From NCBI RefSeq assembly GCF_006476045.1, contig NZ_SRZY01000027.1:1-64000 (forward strand): 64,000 nucleotides of DNA, read 5' to 3'. Origin of the DNA: Sphingobacterium lumbrici (GTDB lineage Bacteria; Bacteroidota; Bacteroidia; Sphingobacteriales; Sphingobacteriaceae). The notes under the pieces are model-generated. The model made no database searches. It worked only from the letters and a program-made list of their open reading frames with translations, and was not told the DNA's origin. The position numbers were made by a program, and so were the translations under genes. Each line of letters opens with the position of its first letter. The stretch's first letter is position 1. Below, piece by piece: positions 1 to 7,947 of this stretch.

Positions 1-68
1 TGACCACTCTGGCGCCATTGGGCGACTAAGGACAACATTTTATCGCGCTTGCTTTCTATCAAATTCAT
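1..68 (-). mobile_element. 5' end of a possible IS66-type tnpA gene (cut by window edge)
   Basis: Reading leftwards from an ATG at 68 to the window edge, the minus strand is open and encodes a short stretch containing KRDKMLSLVAQWRQSG. From memory of the family, this resembles the N-terminus of the small helix-turn-helix accessory protein (TnpA/OrfA) of IS66-type elements in Bacteroidota, which typically begins with a hydrophobic helix, W and a QSG turn. Only 22 codons are visible, so the assignment rests on a short motif. No terminal inverted repeat was identified. The neighbouring PDZ reading frame stops being open exactly where this begins, which fits an insertion. Confidence 0.4.
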
Positions 69-380
69 GCAAGCAAAGGTAATCCCAATAAAAAACTATT
101 TAAATATGTACTTGATAGGCCGGATACTAAAATTGAATTAAAACCTAATTTTATAATAAATAGTGTACGAGATAATTCTCCTGCCGGACGAATTGGCGTA
201 GCGAAAGGGGATGTGCTATTGAAAATAAATGGACGATCTGTCCAATCTCTTTCGTTAGAACAGATAAAAGAAAAATTACAATCAGGGATAAATAAAACAG
301 TAAAATTACAAATCGAGAGGGACGAAAAGATTATTAATTTTACTATCCAATTACAAGATCCTATCCCTTTGTTGCTATAA
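30..380 (+). pseudogene. C-terminal remnant of a PDZ-domain protein (aspartyl-protease-like)
   Basis: The frame ending with TAA at 378-380 encodes a typical PDZ domain: NSVRDNSPAGRIGVAKGD, then VLLKING, a helix (LEQIKEKLQ) and a final strand pair. In Bacteroidota such a C-terminal PDZ usually follows a retropepsin-like aspartyl protease domain, but that part is not present. The frame is closed by TAA at 27-29, and the sequence before about 65 fits an IS66-type tnpA on the other strand, so the gene looks interrupted. The protein would normally be periplasmic or lipid-anchored. The family call for the missing N-terminus is inference; the PDZ call is firm. Confidence 0.6.
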
Positions 381-433
381 TAGTCTAACTTCTGCATTAT
401 ATGCACAGCAGTTAGGAAATGAAGTTTACATAA

Positions 434-459
434 AGAGGGTAGTCAAAATACCACCCTCT
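434..459. terminator. Two-way terminator hairpin between PDZ remnant and dnaJ
   Basis: GAGGGTAGT (435-443) pairs with ACCACCCTC (450-458) with one mismatch. It lies between convergent genes, so it can serve both. Confidence 0.5.
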
Positions 460-479
460 AAAACAAAATTTAAATAATT

Positions 480-1625
480 TTATTCGAAATATTCTTTGAT
501 TCTTTCAAAGAATGATTTTTCGCTTTTTCCAGGTTGAGGTTTGAAGTTGGCAGAACTTTTTAATTTTTCTAAAACTTCACGTTCTTCGGAAGAAACAGCT
601 TTTGGTGTCCAAATATTAATGTACACCAATTGATCTCCCTTGTGGTATGAATTTACTTCAGGGATGCCTTTTCCTTTAAGACGTAAGATTTTTCCTCCTT
701 GGGTGCCCGGTTCAATTTTGATTTTAGCTTTGCCATCTATCGTCGGAATCTCCACACTGGTACCTAATGCAGCATCTGCAAAATTGATGTATAAGTCATA
801 AATGACATTGATACCATCGCGTTTTAATGTTTCGTGCTGCACCTCTTCTACCAAGATGATCAAATCACCTGGTACACCTCCGCGTGCAGCTGCATTTCCT
901 TTCCCACTCATAGATAGCTGCATGCCTTCGCTTACACCTGCAGGGATATTAAATGTAATGGTTTCTTCGCCCCGCACGAGTCCTTCTCCTTTACAAGAAG
1001 TACATTTTGCCGTCACTTCAACACCTTCGCCGTTACAAGTAGGACAGGTGCTGGTTGTTTGCATTTGTCCTAATATCGTGTTGGTAACGCGTCTTACTGA
1101 TCCGGCACCTCCACAGGTATTACAGGTATGGAATGAAGATTTATCTTTAGCACCGCTACCGTCACAGGTCTGACAGTGGATTTGCTTATTTACCTTTACT
1201 TTTTTCTCTATACCGTTGGCAATTTCCTCCAGTGTAAGTTTTACTTTAATACGTAGGTTAGTGCCTTTTTGAACACGTCTTCCTCCTCTGGACCCGCCTC
1301 CGCCGAAAAAACTTTCGAAAGGATTTCCTCCACCGAAGATATCTCCAAATTGACTGAAAATATCATCCATATTCATCCCACCTCCACCAAATCCAGAAGC
1401 AGAGTTGCCAGAATGACCGAATTGATCATAACGTGAACGCTTCTCTGGGTTACTCAATATTTCGTAAGCTTCAGCCGCTTCTTTAAAGTTTTCCTCAGCT
1501 TCTTTATCTCCAGGGTTTTTGTCCGGATGAAATTTAATCGCCAGCTTGCGATAAGCCGATTTAATTTCAGCAGCTTCCGCTGTGCGTGATACACCTAATA
1601 TATCGTAATAATCTCTTTTTGACAT
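480..1625 (-). CDS. dnaJ: Chaperone protein DnaJ (Hsp40)
   Basis: DnaJ stimulates the DnaK ATPase and delivers unfolded substrates in the cytoplasm. The 381-residue protein has the full type I layout: J domain at residues 1-70 with HPD at 33-35, a Gly/Phe-rich linker at about 72-118, four CxxCxGxG zinc repeats at about 150-220 ([32 protein letters not shown]) and a C-terminal substrate-binding domain. Length is normal for the family. It starts 12 bp after grpE on the same strand, so the two form a chaperone operon. DnaK itself is not in the window. Confidence 0.98.
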   Translation of the reverse strand: MSKRDYYDILGVSRTAEAAEIKSAYRKLAIKFHPDKNPGDKEAEENFKEAAEAYEILSNPEKRSRYDQFGHSGNSASGFGGGGMNMDDIFSQFGDIFGGGNPFESFFGGGGSRGGRRVQKGTNLRIKVKLTLEEIANGIEKKVKVNKQIHCQTCDGSGAKDKSSFHTCNTCGGAGSVRRVTNTILGQMQTTSTCPTCNGEGVEVTAKCTSCKGEGLVRGEETITFNIPAGVSEGMQLSMSGKGNAAARGGVPGDLIILVEEVQHETLKRDGINVIYDLYINFADAALGTSVEIPTIDGKAKIKIEPGTQGGKILRLKGKGIPEVNSYHKGDQLVYINIWTPKAVSSEEREVLEKLKSSANFKPQPGKSEKSFFERIKEYFE

Positions 1626-1637
1626 GTTATATTAAGG

Positions 1638-2225
1638 TTATTGTCCAATCACCACTTTTGCAAAACGGATTACTTTATCATTTAAAAAGTAGCCTTTTTC
1701 CACAACATCTAATACTTTGTTTTTTTGATCTTCATCCGGCGCCGGGATAGCTGTAATGGCTTCTTGGTATTCTGCATCAAAAGGTTGACCCAAAACTTCC
1801 ATTTCTTTTAGACCTTCGTTTTCAAGTAATTTTTTGAATTTTGAATTTACCAACTCAATTCCTTGCTTTACGGAGTCGACATCTTGAGCGGTAGACATGG
1901 CATGAAGTGCTCGATCAAAGTCATCTATTATTGGGAGTAGCTTAGTAATCACACCCTGACCAGCAGATTGAATAAGATCGATACGTTCTTTAGAAGTACG
2001 TTTCTTGTAATTGTCAAATTCAGCAAACAAACGAGCATATCTGTCGTTTGATTCTGCTAATTCCTGTGTAAGTTTTTCTTCTTTTGATACCGTTTCTTGC
2101 TCTGTTTGCGGCGTATCTTCCTGTGCTAAATTCTCTTCGTGGATATTTTCTTGTTGTTCGTTCATCATCGCCCTATTGTTAATATACTTAAAAAGCTTTT
2201 TGAGATTTCTCAATAATTTTGCCAT
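1638..2225 (-). CDS. grpE: Nucleotide exchange factor GrpE
   Basis: GrpE releases ADP from DnaK. The protein has an acidic, Gln/Glu-rich N-terminus, a long coiled coil (EEKLTQELAESNDRYARLFAEF), the conserved NYKKRTSKER segment, and the C-terminal beta domain ending GYFLNDKVIRFAKVVIG. The start is uncertain. The ATG at 2225 directly follows a TATATTTTATA box that could be the promoter -7 element. In that case translation would start at the double Met at 2168/2165, giving about 175 residues. Downstream dnaJ is 12 bp away. An inverted repeat GACACC/GGTGTC lies upstream (2238-2261). Confidence 0.95.
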   Translation of the reverse strand: MAKLLRNLKKLFKYINNRAMMNEQQENIHEENLAQEDTPQTEQETVSKEEKLTQELAESNDRYARLFAEFDNYKKRTSKERIDLIQSAGQGVITKLLPIIDDFDRALHAMSTAQDVDSVKQGIELVNSKFKKLLENEGLKEMEVLGQPFDAEYQEAITAIPAPDEDQKNKVLDVVEKGYFLNDKVIRFAKVVIGQ

Positions 2226-2237
2226 TATAAAATATAC

Positions 2238-2261
2238 GACACCCTGTCAGTACACGGTGTC
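2238..2261. promoter_or_regulatory. Inverted repeat upstream of grpE-dnaJ
   Basis: GACACC (2238-2243) and GGTGTC (2256-2261) form a perfect 6-bp inverted repeat with a 12-nt spacer that itself contains TGTCAGTACA. It sits just upstream of the possible grpE promoter, where a heat-shock operator would be expected. It is not a CIRCE element, and the regulator is unknown. Confidence 0.3.
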
Positions 2262-2305
2262 AATGTACTTACAAATTGTCGGATTTAAGATTTTATGTCA
2301 GTTGA

Positions 2306-2986
2306 TTAGATGCTTACATTGTCATGTAAAGCGCCGTCTGAAGTTTTAATAATCCGAGCCGGAAGATTTCGAATAATTTGATAATCATGTGTAGCCATTA
2401 ATACAGATGTCCCAGAAGCGGCAATATCACGAAGTAATAAGACGATTTCTTCAGAAGTGGAGGGATCTAGATTCCCGGTAGGCTCATCTGCGAGTATGAT
2501 TTCAGGATTATTTAATAATGCACGAGCAATCACTATGCGCTGCTGTTCTCCTCCTGAGAGTTCGTGTGGCATTTTTTTTAATTTAGAACGTAGACCTACC
2601 TTTTCCAATACGTCCAGCATCCTGCTTTGAATCATTCCTTTTTCTGTCCAACCCGTTGCTTTAAGTGCAAACTCTAGATTTTTTTCAATTGTCCTGTCAT
2701 TTAGTAAATGAAAATCTTGAAAAACAATGCCTAGTTTTCGACGGAGAAATGGAACTTCATTTTCATGGAGTTTTTTTAAATCAAATCCTGCGATCATACC
2801 TTCACCATTCGCAATATATAGATCACCATAGATGATTTTCAATAAGCTGCTTTTTCCGGTACCCGATTGTCCAATCAAATAAATAAATTCTCCCTTTGCA
2901 ATATCGAGGTTGACATGCGACAAAACGAGATGTTTTTGTTGGTATATATCGACATTTTTGAGTTTAATTACAGTGTTTTCTGCCAT
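2306..2986 (-). CDS. ftsE: Cell division ATP-binding protein FtsE
   Basis: ABC-type ATPase of 226 residues that, in the known family, pairs with the membrane protein FtsX to control peptidoglycan hydrolases at the septum. All motifs are present: Walker A GQSGTGKSS (residues about 38-46), Q-loop VFQDFHLL, signature LSGGEQQR, Walker B IILADEPTGNLD and switch His in ATHD. The sequence NDRTIEKNLEFAL after the Q-loop is typical of FtsE. FtsX is not adjacent here. The small gene upstream ends 3 bp before the start codon, so the two are co-transcribed. Confidence 0.92.
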   Translation of the reverse strand: MAENTVIKLKNVDIYQQKHLVLSHVNLDIAKGEFIYLIGQSGTGKSSLLKIIYGDLYIANGEGMIAGFDLKKLHENEVPFLRRKLGIVFQDFHLLNDRTIEKNLEFALKATGWTEKGMIQSRMLDVLEKVGLRSKLKKMPHELSGGEQQRIVIARALLNNPEIILADEPTGNLDPSTSEEIVLLLRDIAASGTSVLMATHDYQIIRNLPARIIKTSDGALHDNVSI

Positions 2987-2989
2987 GTT

Positions 2990-3193
2990 TTATAATTCGA
3001 TTTTCTTTATTTGACCAAATGGCAGATCCCTAACGATTGCCATAATATATGCCATCTTGTCTCCAAGACCTATTTTTTCTAACGATTTATCTGGTCTATC
3101 TACTCTAAAATATGCTAATAATGTAAACGAATCATCGCGTAATTGCACATAATCTGGAATTTTAGCAACGCCTTTTACCTTAATTAAATACAT
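2990..3193 (-). CDS. Small conserved-looking protein of unknown function, co-transcribed with ftsE
   Basis: A 67-residue protein with no recognised domain: beginning MYLIKVKGVAKIPDYVQLRD, predicted mostly beta, with no signal peptide or membrane segment. It ends 3 bp before the ftsE start, which supports it being a real gene in the same transcript. Function cannot be given. A role near FtsE or division is only suggested by position. Confidence 0.7.
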   Translation of the reverse strand: MYLIKVKGVAKIPDYVQLRDDSFTLLAYFRVDRPDKSLEKIGLGDKMAYIMAIVRDLPFGQIKKIEL

Positions 3194-3252
3194 AACAGCA
3201 AAGTTAGGATTTTTTATGGATTCACTATGAAACTAACGCTATAAATTCAGAT

Positions 3253-4266
3253 TTATTGATTAGCGAATAGAAAGTCCAATGTATTTACACCATCGGCATA
3301 GTCGTCTAGGGCGGGGCACTGACTTGATCCTAAAGGAAAAACAGGAACTTCTAGTTCCAAAGATCCTTCTGTTACTACGCACTGAATACGTTCCCTGCAA
3401 TTATTGATTGTCGTGACGACATCTTTAATGTCATCGTATTCCTCATAGAATACAACGGCTAAAGGAGATGCAATATTTTTATCTTCTTTCAATAATAAAA
3501 AACCGTTGTCAAAGTGCTTTTCGCCGTTAATAAGATAAATAGATTTGTTATAATCGTAATTGTTATTGTATTTAAAATGTTCTTTTGATTGATTGAAATG
3601 CTCAATCGCTTCAAAAAACGTTGAAATAGGATATCCTGAAGGAATAAATATCTTAGAAACGGACCTGCAGCCTAAACCAAAATAATCAAAAATATCATAG
3701 CCCACCTTTTTTAGATCTTCTTCACTTTCTTCACCTGTAAGAATAGCTACGGAATTTCTGTTTTTACGAATTATATGGGGTTTATTGGAAAAATAATATT
3801 CGAAATAACGCGCCGAATTGTTTGAGCCAGTGGCTATAATAAGGTCGTAATCGGCTAACTTGTCGACTAAATCTATTTTATTGCCAAATAGTGGTTCTAT
3901 TTGAGTCAATCTGTCAAGTACCATGCACGTTAATCCAGCATCATCAGATGATACCTTAATTTGTGCTACAAATCCGGAAATGAGTGCCGCCAGAATATCA
4001 TGAAAACCTACCAATGGAAGGTTGCCTGCCAAAACAAGACCTACTACTTTAGAAGAATCGATATCGGGATAGTTCGACAACCATTTGTTAAGCTTCTCCT
4101 CTGTCAGCTGCTGTCCAAGGGACCGAAATTGTTTTAAAATATACTCCTCGGTATACCAGGGGTTTTTATAATGAGCCACTTGAATGGCATGAAGAGAAGG
4201 TTCATCTAAATTGAGCATCCATTCTCCTAGTTTGCACAATGCTTGAATACGTAGTTCCTTTTTCAA
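3253..4266 (-). CDS. LuxC-like acyl-CoA reductase family protein
   Basis: A 337-residue protein resembling the LuxC/acyl-CoA reductase branch of the aldehyde dehydrogenase superfamily, which reduces acyl-CoA or acyl-enzyme to aldehyde with NADPH. Visible signatures are GLVLAGNLPLVGFHDILAAL (about residues 75-95), the IIATGSNNSARYFEYYF segment and the GLGCRSVSKIF motif containing the likely catalytic Cys. Luminescence partners (LuxD, LuxE) are absent. Many Bacteroidota carry such a gene next to a dicluster ferredoxin, as here (divergent, 165 bp away), so an electron-transfer link is plausible. The physiological substrate is unknown. Confidence 0.8.
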   Translation of the reverse strand: MKKELRIQALCKLGEWMLNLDEPSLHAIQVAHYKNPWYTEEYILKQFRSLGQQLTEEKLNKWLSNYPDIDSSKVVGLVLAGNLPLVGFHDILAALISGFVAQIKVSSDDAGLTCMVLDRLTQIEPLFGNKIDLVDKLADYDLIIATGSNNSARYFEYYFSNKPHIIRKNRNSVAILTGEESEEDLKKVGYDIFDYFGLGCRSVSKIFIPSGYPISTFFEAIEHFNQSKEHFKYNNNYDYNKSIYLINGEKHFDNGFLLLKEDKNIASPLAVVFYEEYDDIKDVVTTINNCRERIQCVVTEGSLELEVPVFPLGSSQCPALDDYADGVNTLDFLFANQ

Positions 4267-4343
4267 AATATTTTATTTAGAATTATTCTGATATATATTT
4301 GATTTATCTTTGTATTGTCAAATAAGTAGATAACCTACTAACT

Positions 4344-4389
4344 TTGTATACTTTTTTGTTGGTAGTATACAATGAAGGTGCTACCTTTG
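4344..4389 (+). promoter_or_regulatory. Ferredoxin promoter with overlapping inverted repeat
   Basis: A perfect Bacteroidota -7 element TACCTTTG lies at 4382-4389, with TTTG at 4355-4358 as a possible -33 box (spacer 23). An 8-bp inverted repeat, TTGTATAC (4344-4351) and GTATACAA (4365-4372), brackets the -33 box, so it is a good operator candidate. Further -7-like matches lie at 4294-4301, 4305-4312 and 4339-4346. Confidence 0.5.
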
Positions 4390-4431
4390 CAATACAAAAT
4401 TAGTTTATTTATTATAATTGTGAGGTTATAA

Positions 4432-4782
4432 ATGGCGATAAAAATTACAGACGAGTGTATTAATTGTGGAGCATGTGAACCGGAATGCCCGAATAATGCG
4501 ATATATGATGCTGGTGTGTCTTGGAAGTTTTCAGAGGGTACAGCTTTAGAAGGTATTATTGATTTTGGTGATGGTGTGACGCTAGATGCAAATGAAGGGC
4601 AGGCTGCAATTTCTGATGAGGTATATTATATAGTTTCTGATAAATGTACAGAATGTGTTGGTTTTCATGATGAACCGCAATGTGCGGCTGTTTGTCCGGT
4701 AGATTGTTGTGTGGAAGACGAAGATGTCGTAGAATCTGAAGAAGAATTATTAGCTAAAAAAGCTTGGTTGCACGCGGAGTAA
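4432..4782 (+). CDS. 4Fe-4S dicluster ferredoxin
   Basis: A 116-residue cytoplasmic electron carrier. The first cluster motif is CINCGACEPECP near residues 9-20. The second is CTECVGFHDEPQCAAVCP near residues 81-98, with the widened spacing typical of the Alv/Chr-type dicluster ferredoxins. Between them is an acidic insert of about 50 residues. It is transcribed alone, divergently from the acyl-CoA reductase, and is closed by a terminator at 4805-4838. Its redox partner is not identifiable here; the divergent reductase is a candidate. Confidence 0.93.
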   Translation: MAIKITDECINCGACEPECPNNAIYDAGVSWKFSEGTALEGIIDFGDGVTLDANEGQAAISDEVYYIVSDKCTECVGFHDEPQCAAVCPVDCCVEDEDVVESEEELLAKKAWLHAE

Positions 4783-4804
4783 ATTAACAAGATATAGATT
4801 TTTG

Positions 4805-4838
4805 AAAAAGCATTATTCAGGAGGATAATGCTTTTTTT
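4805..4838 (+). terminator. Terminator after ferredoxin gene
   Basis: AAAAAGCATTAT (4805-4816) pairs with ATAATGCTTTTT (4825-4836), followed by a T run. Confidence 0.85.
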
Positions 4839-4888
4839 TATTCTATTTTTCTATTTTTGTTGCTGAATAAATTTAAATTTTGATCTAG

Positions 4889-6343
4889 ATGTCGAAAAAA
4901 CGAATCGGTTTTGTAACCCTAATTACAGTTTCAATTGCAATTATAATCACTATATTTTATGAGTTCAACTGGCTCGGCGTAAGTCCTCGAATTATGATGG
5001 GGGTCCGTTGGATTACAGCTTTGGTATTGATATTAAATGGAATAGCACGCAAAAATTTAACAACCTGGATTCTGACATGTCTCGTGCTAGGCGTATTTGT
5101 GGGATTAGACTTTCCGGATCTGGCACGCGCAATGCAACCACTAAGCCAAGGTTTTATTAAGCTCGTAAAAACTATCGTTGGACCTATTTTATTTGCAACG
5201 TTGGTATTTGGTATTGCAGGGCATTCGGATTTGAAATCCGTGGGTCGAATGGCATGGAAATCTATGCTTTACTTTTTTACAGCTACATCATTTGCTATTT
5301 TCATAGGTTTGTTTGTAATCAATGTAACTAAAGCAGGAGTGGGTGTTGATGTGGAACACATGCCTCATGAAGAACTACCTCAAACCTCCACTACGACAGT
5401 GGGAGATCAGACGGCGTTAAGTCACATAGATGCCGATGTACATTGGGTATACAAGTTTAATGCTTTTATTAGAGATACTTTTCCTGAAAACATTGTAAAG
5501 GCGGTGTATGAAAATAAGGTGCTGCAAATTGTTATTTTTGGTGTGATATTCGGGATAGGTTTGGCTATGGTAGAGGAGAAGAAACGAAAGCCCCTTGTTG
5601 ACTTTACTGAAAGCCTGTCGGAAGCAATGTTCAAGTTCACAAATATTGTGATGTTATTTGCTCCTATAGGTGTAGGAGCTGCTATGGCCTATACTGTCGG
5701 ACATCTGGGTGTAGATATTCTCAAAAATCTCTTCATGTTACTGGGAAGTTTATATCTCGCTTTATTGATATTTCTGGGCTTCATTTTATTACCTATCGCT
5801 TTATTTCTAAAGGTGCCCATTAAGCAATTTCTTAATGCCATCAAAGAGCCCGTTTCCATAGCCTTTGCTACAACGAGTTCGGATGCGGCCTTGCCGAAGG
5901 CTATGGAAAATATGGAAAAATTTGGAGTGCCGCGTAAGATAGTTTCTTTCGTAATACCCACTGGTTATAGTTTTAACCTCGATGGTACTTCTTTATATCT
6001 GTCCTTGGCTTCTATTTTCGTTGCACAGGCCGCTGGTATAGATCTTAGTATTGGAGAGCAGCTCCTTATAGCTTTTACTTTAATGATTACTTCAAAAGGA
6101 GTTGCCGCAGTTCCAAGAGCTTCGTTGATCGTCTTGATTGCGACCGCAGATCAGTTTGGCTTGCCAACTTTCGTTATCGCTGCTATATTAGGTATCGATG
6201 AACTAATGGATATGGCTAGAACCTCAGTTAATGTAATCGGAAATTGTTTAGCAACGGTAGTCGTAGCCAAATGGGAAGGGCAATTTGATGAGGAAGCCCC
6301 CTTTAGAACGGAATTACCGGAGAAATCCTATTCCGGTAAATAA
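4889..6343 (+). CDS. Dicarboxylate/amino acid:cation symporter (DAACS family)
   Basis: Inner-membrane secondary transporter of 484 residues that imports glutamate, aspartate or C4-dicarboxylates with H+ or Na+. Key family signatures are seen: the Ser-rich ATTSSDAALPKAM loop near residue 330, the GYSFNLDGTSLYL transmembrane motif near residue 360, and the C-terminal DELMDMARTSVNVIGN helix that binds the substrate carboxylate. Multiple hydrophobic helices span the chain. It is a single-gene unit with a terminator at 6376-6403. Exact substrate cannot be told. Confidence 0.92.
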   Translation: MSKKRIGFVTLITVSIAIIITIFYEFNWLGVSPRIMMGVRWITALVLILNGIARKNLTTWILTCLVLGVFVGLDFPDLARAMQPLSQGFIKLVKTIVGPILFATLVFGIAGHSDLKSVGRMAWKSMLYFFTATSFAIFIGLFVINVTKAGVGVDVEHMPHEELPQTSTTTVGDQTALSHIDADVHWVYKFNAFIRDTFPENIVKAVYENKVLQIVIFGVIFGIGLAMVEEKKRKPLVDFTESLSEAMFKFTNIVMLFAPIGVGAAMAYTVGHLGVDILKNLFMLLGSLYLALLIFLGFILLPIALFLKVPIKQFLNAIKEPVSIAFATTSSDAALPKAMENMEKFGVPRKIVSFVIPTGYSFNLDGTSLYLSLASIFVAQAAGIDLSIGEQLLIAFTLMITSKGVAAVPRASLIVLIATADQFGLPTFVIAAILGIDELMDMARTSVNVIGNCLATVVVAKWEGQFDEEAPFRTELPEKSYSGK

Positions 6344-6375
6344 TAATACAACCCACACTTAATGGTATTGAAGAT

Positions 6376-6403
6376 AGGCCTCACTTTTGGAGGCCTTTTT
6401 TTT
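6376..6403 (+). terminator. Terminator after DAACS transporter
   Basis: AGGCCTC (6376-6382) pairs with GAGGCCT (6390-6396), followed by a run of T. Confidence 0.85.
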
Positions 6404-6589
6404 ACCAGTAACCAATCTTTTGAACATTGTGTAAACGATTACAAGATGCTAATGCGTGTTTGTATACCCAACGAAAGCAAGAGGTATCGGCAGAATAAGG
6501 TGGTTAAGTTCGCTAGAGATGACGGATATGTTTTTTAATAATTTTAATTGTTACACCGCAATTATCCAAAAAAAAGCTATTTTGGATTC

Positions 6590-7906
6590 ATGAATAATTT
6601 CTTGAAGAATGTGTCGATATATCTAATAGGGCTTCTATTTCTTGTGCCAAGTGTACAGGCACAGAATTTTGACGCGCTGCAAGAACTATTTAAGGGTTCG
6701 CCAGTTCTGAATAAGCATTATTACGGTTTCAGTTTGTATGATCTGGATAGTAATAGATTCGTTTATGGTAATAACGAAGACAAGCATTTTACACCAGCAT
6801 CAAATGCAAAGGTTTTTACATTATTTGCCTCTTTAAAAATTATTGGAGATTCTATTCCCGGCATTGAGTATATTGAAAAAGGAGATTCTTTATTATTTTG
6901 GGGTACGGGTGATCCTACATTTCTACATCCTATCCTCGACTCGCATAGGGTGTATAATTTCTTGAAATTTTCGGGTAAAAAGTTATTTTATGTACCCCGG
7001 CAAACTGCTGAACCCTTTTATAGGGAAGGATGGTCTATTGAAGATTATGCTTATGATTATCAACCCGAAATAGCTGTATTTCCTATATATGGTAATTTAG
7101 TGCGCTTTAGCACATTAGGGAAAGATATTATTGCTGTTCCGAAACTATTTAATCAAAAACTAACCATTCGGGAGAAATCTGCCCGACATTTTAATATCGT
7201 TCGTGATATTCATTCCAATACCTTCGAATTGACGAATTTAAATCCCGGTGTTTCCTATCGTTCGAGTAAACCGTTTCGTTGGTCAGATAGTCTTTTCGTT
7301 GATTTACTGTCGGATACTTTGTCTATTCAAGTTACACTATTGAATAACTACAGCAAGCCGTTGGACACAAAAATACTTTATTCTGTACCTAGAAACGTGG
7401 TTTTGCGCGAAATGATGCTTCCTAGTGATAATTTTTTAGCTGAACACCTTACTATGGTGGCAGCAAATATAAGGTATCGAGAATTTCAAACGGATTCATT
7501 GCGTGCAGAAATGCAAGACAAGTTTTATAAATCGTTTACGGATTCTATACAGTTGCGTGATGGCAGTGGCTTATCAATATATAATAAGGTAACTCCGAGG
7601 AGTATGGTCGAATTACTGTTATCTGTGAAGGAGATTTTTCTGGATTATAATCAATTATTTAACTACTTTCCAGCCGGTGGTATTGATGGAACTTTAAAGA
7701 CGACTTACACATTAGATCAGGGCGTCCCTTTTGTTTGGGCTAAAACGGGAACGATTCATGCTGTATATTGTCAATCAGGCTATATAGTAACGCGTAAGGG
7801 CAGGAGGTACGCTTTTTCATTTTTGAATAATAATTATATAGGAAGTGTCCGTCCGGTGCGCCAAGAAATGGTGCGAATAATGACCTTCATTCGTCAAAAC
7901 TATTAA
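6590..7906 (+). CDS. dacB: D-alanyl-D-alanine carboxypeptidase/endopeptidase, PBP4 (DacB) family
   Basis: Periplasmic penicillin-binding protein of class C that trims peptidoglycan cross-links. The ATG at 6590 is chosen because it is followed directly by a signal peptide (MNNFLKNVSIYLIGLLFLVP, cleavage near VQAQ). An upstream TTG at 6548 only adds a non-signal stretch. Active-site motifs are SNAK (SxxK) in PASNAKVFTLF, SDN in LPSDNFLAEHL, and KTG in VWAKTGTIHAV. At about 438 residues it matches the family length. It is 41 bp upstream of an MFS gene and may be separately transcribed. Confidence 0.9.
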   Translation: MNNFLKNVSIYLIGLLFLVPSVQAQNFDALQELFKGSPVLNKHYYGFSLYDLDSNRFVYGNNEDKHFTPASNAKVFTLFASLKIIGDSIPGIEYIEKGDSLLFWGTGDPTFLHPILDSHRVYNFLKFSGKKLFYVPRQTAEPFYREGWSIEDYAYDYQPEIAVFPIYGNLVRFSTLGKDIIAVPKLFNQKLTIREKSARHFNIVRDIHSNTFELTNLNPGVSYRSSKPFRWSDSLFVDLLSDTLSIQVTLLNNYSKPLDTKILYSVPRNVVLREMMLPSDNFLAEHLTMVAANIRYREFQTDSLRAEMQDKFYKSFTDSIQLRDGSGLSIYNKVTPRSMVELLLSVKEIFLDYNQLFNYFPAGGIDGTLKTTYTLDQGVPFVWAKTGTIHAVYCQSGYIVTRKGRRYAFSFLNNNYIGSVRPVRQEMVRIMTFIRQNY

Positions 7907-7947
7907 TAATCTAAAACAATTGGTATCTTCGTCAATCAATAAAAAAA

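Noticed and set aside
6447-6539. 30-codon frame before the PBP4 gene
   Set aside because: No family resemblance or clear promoter, and its end merges into the AT-rich leader of the next gene.
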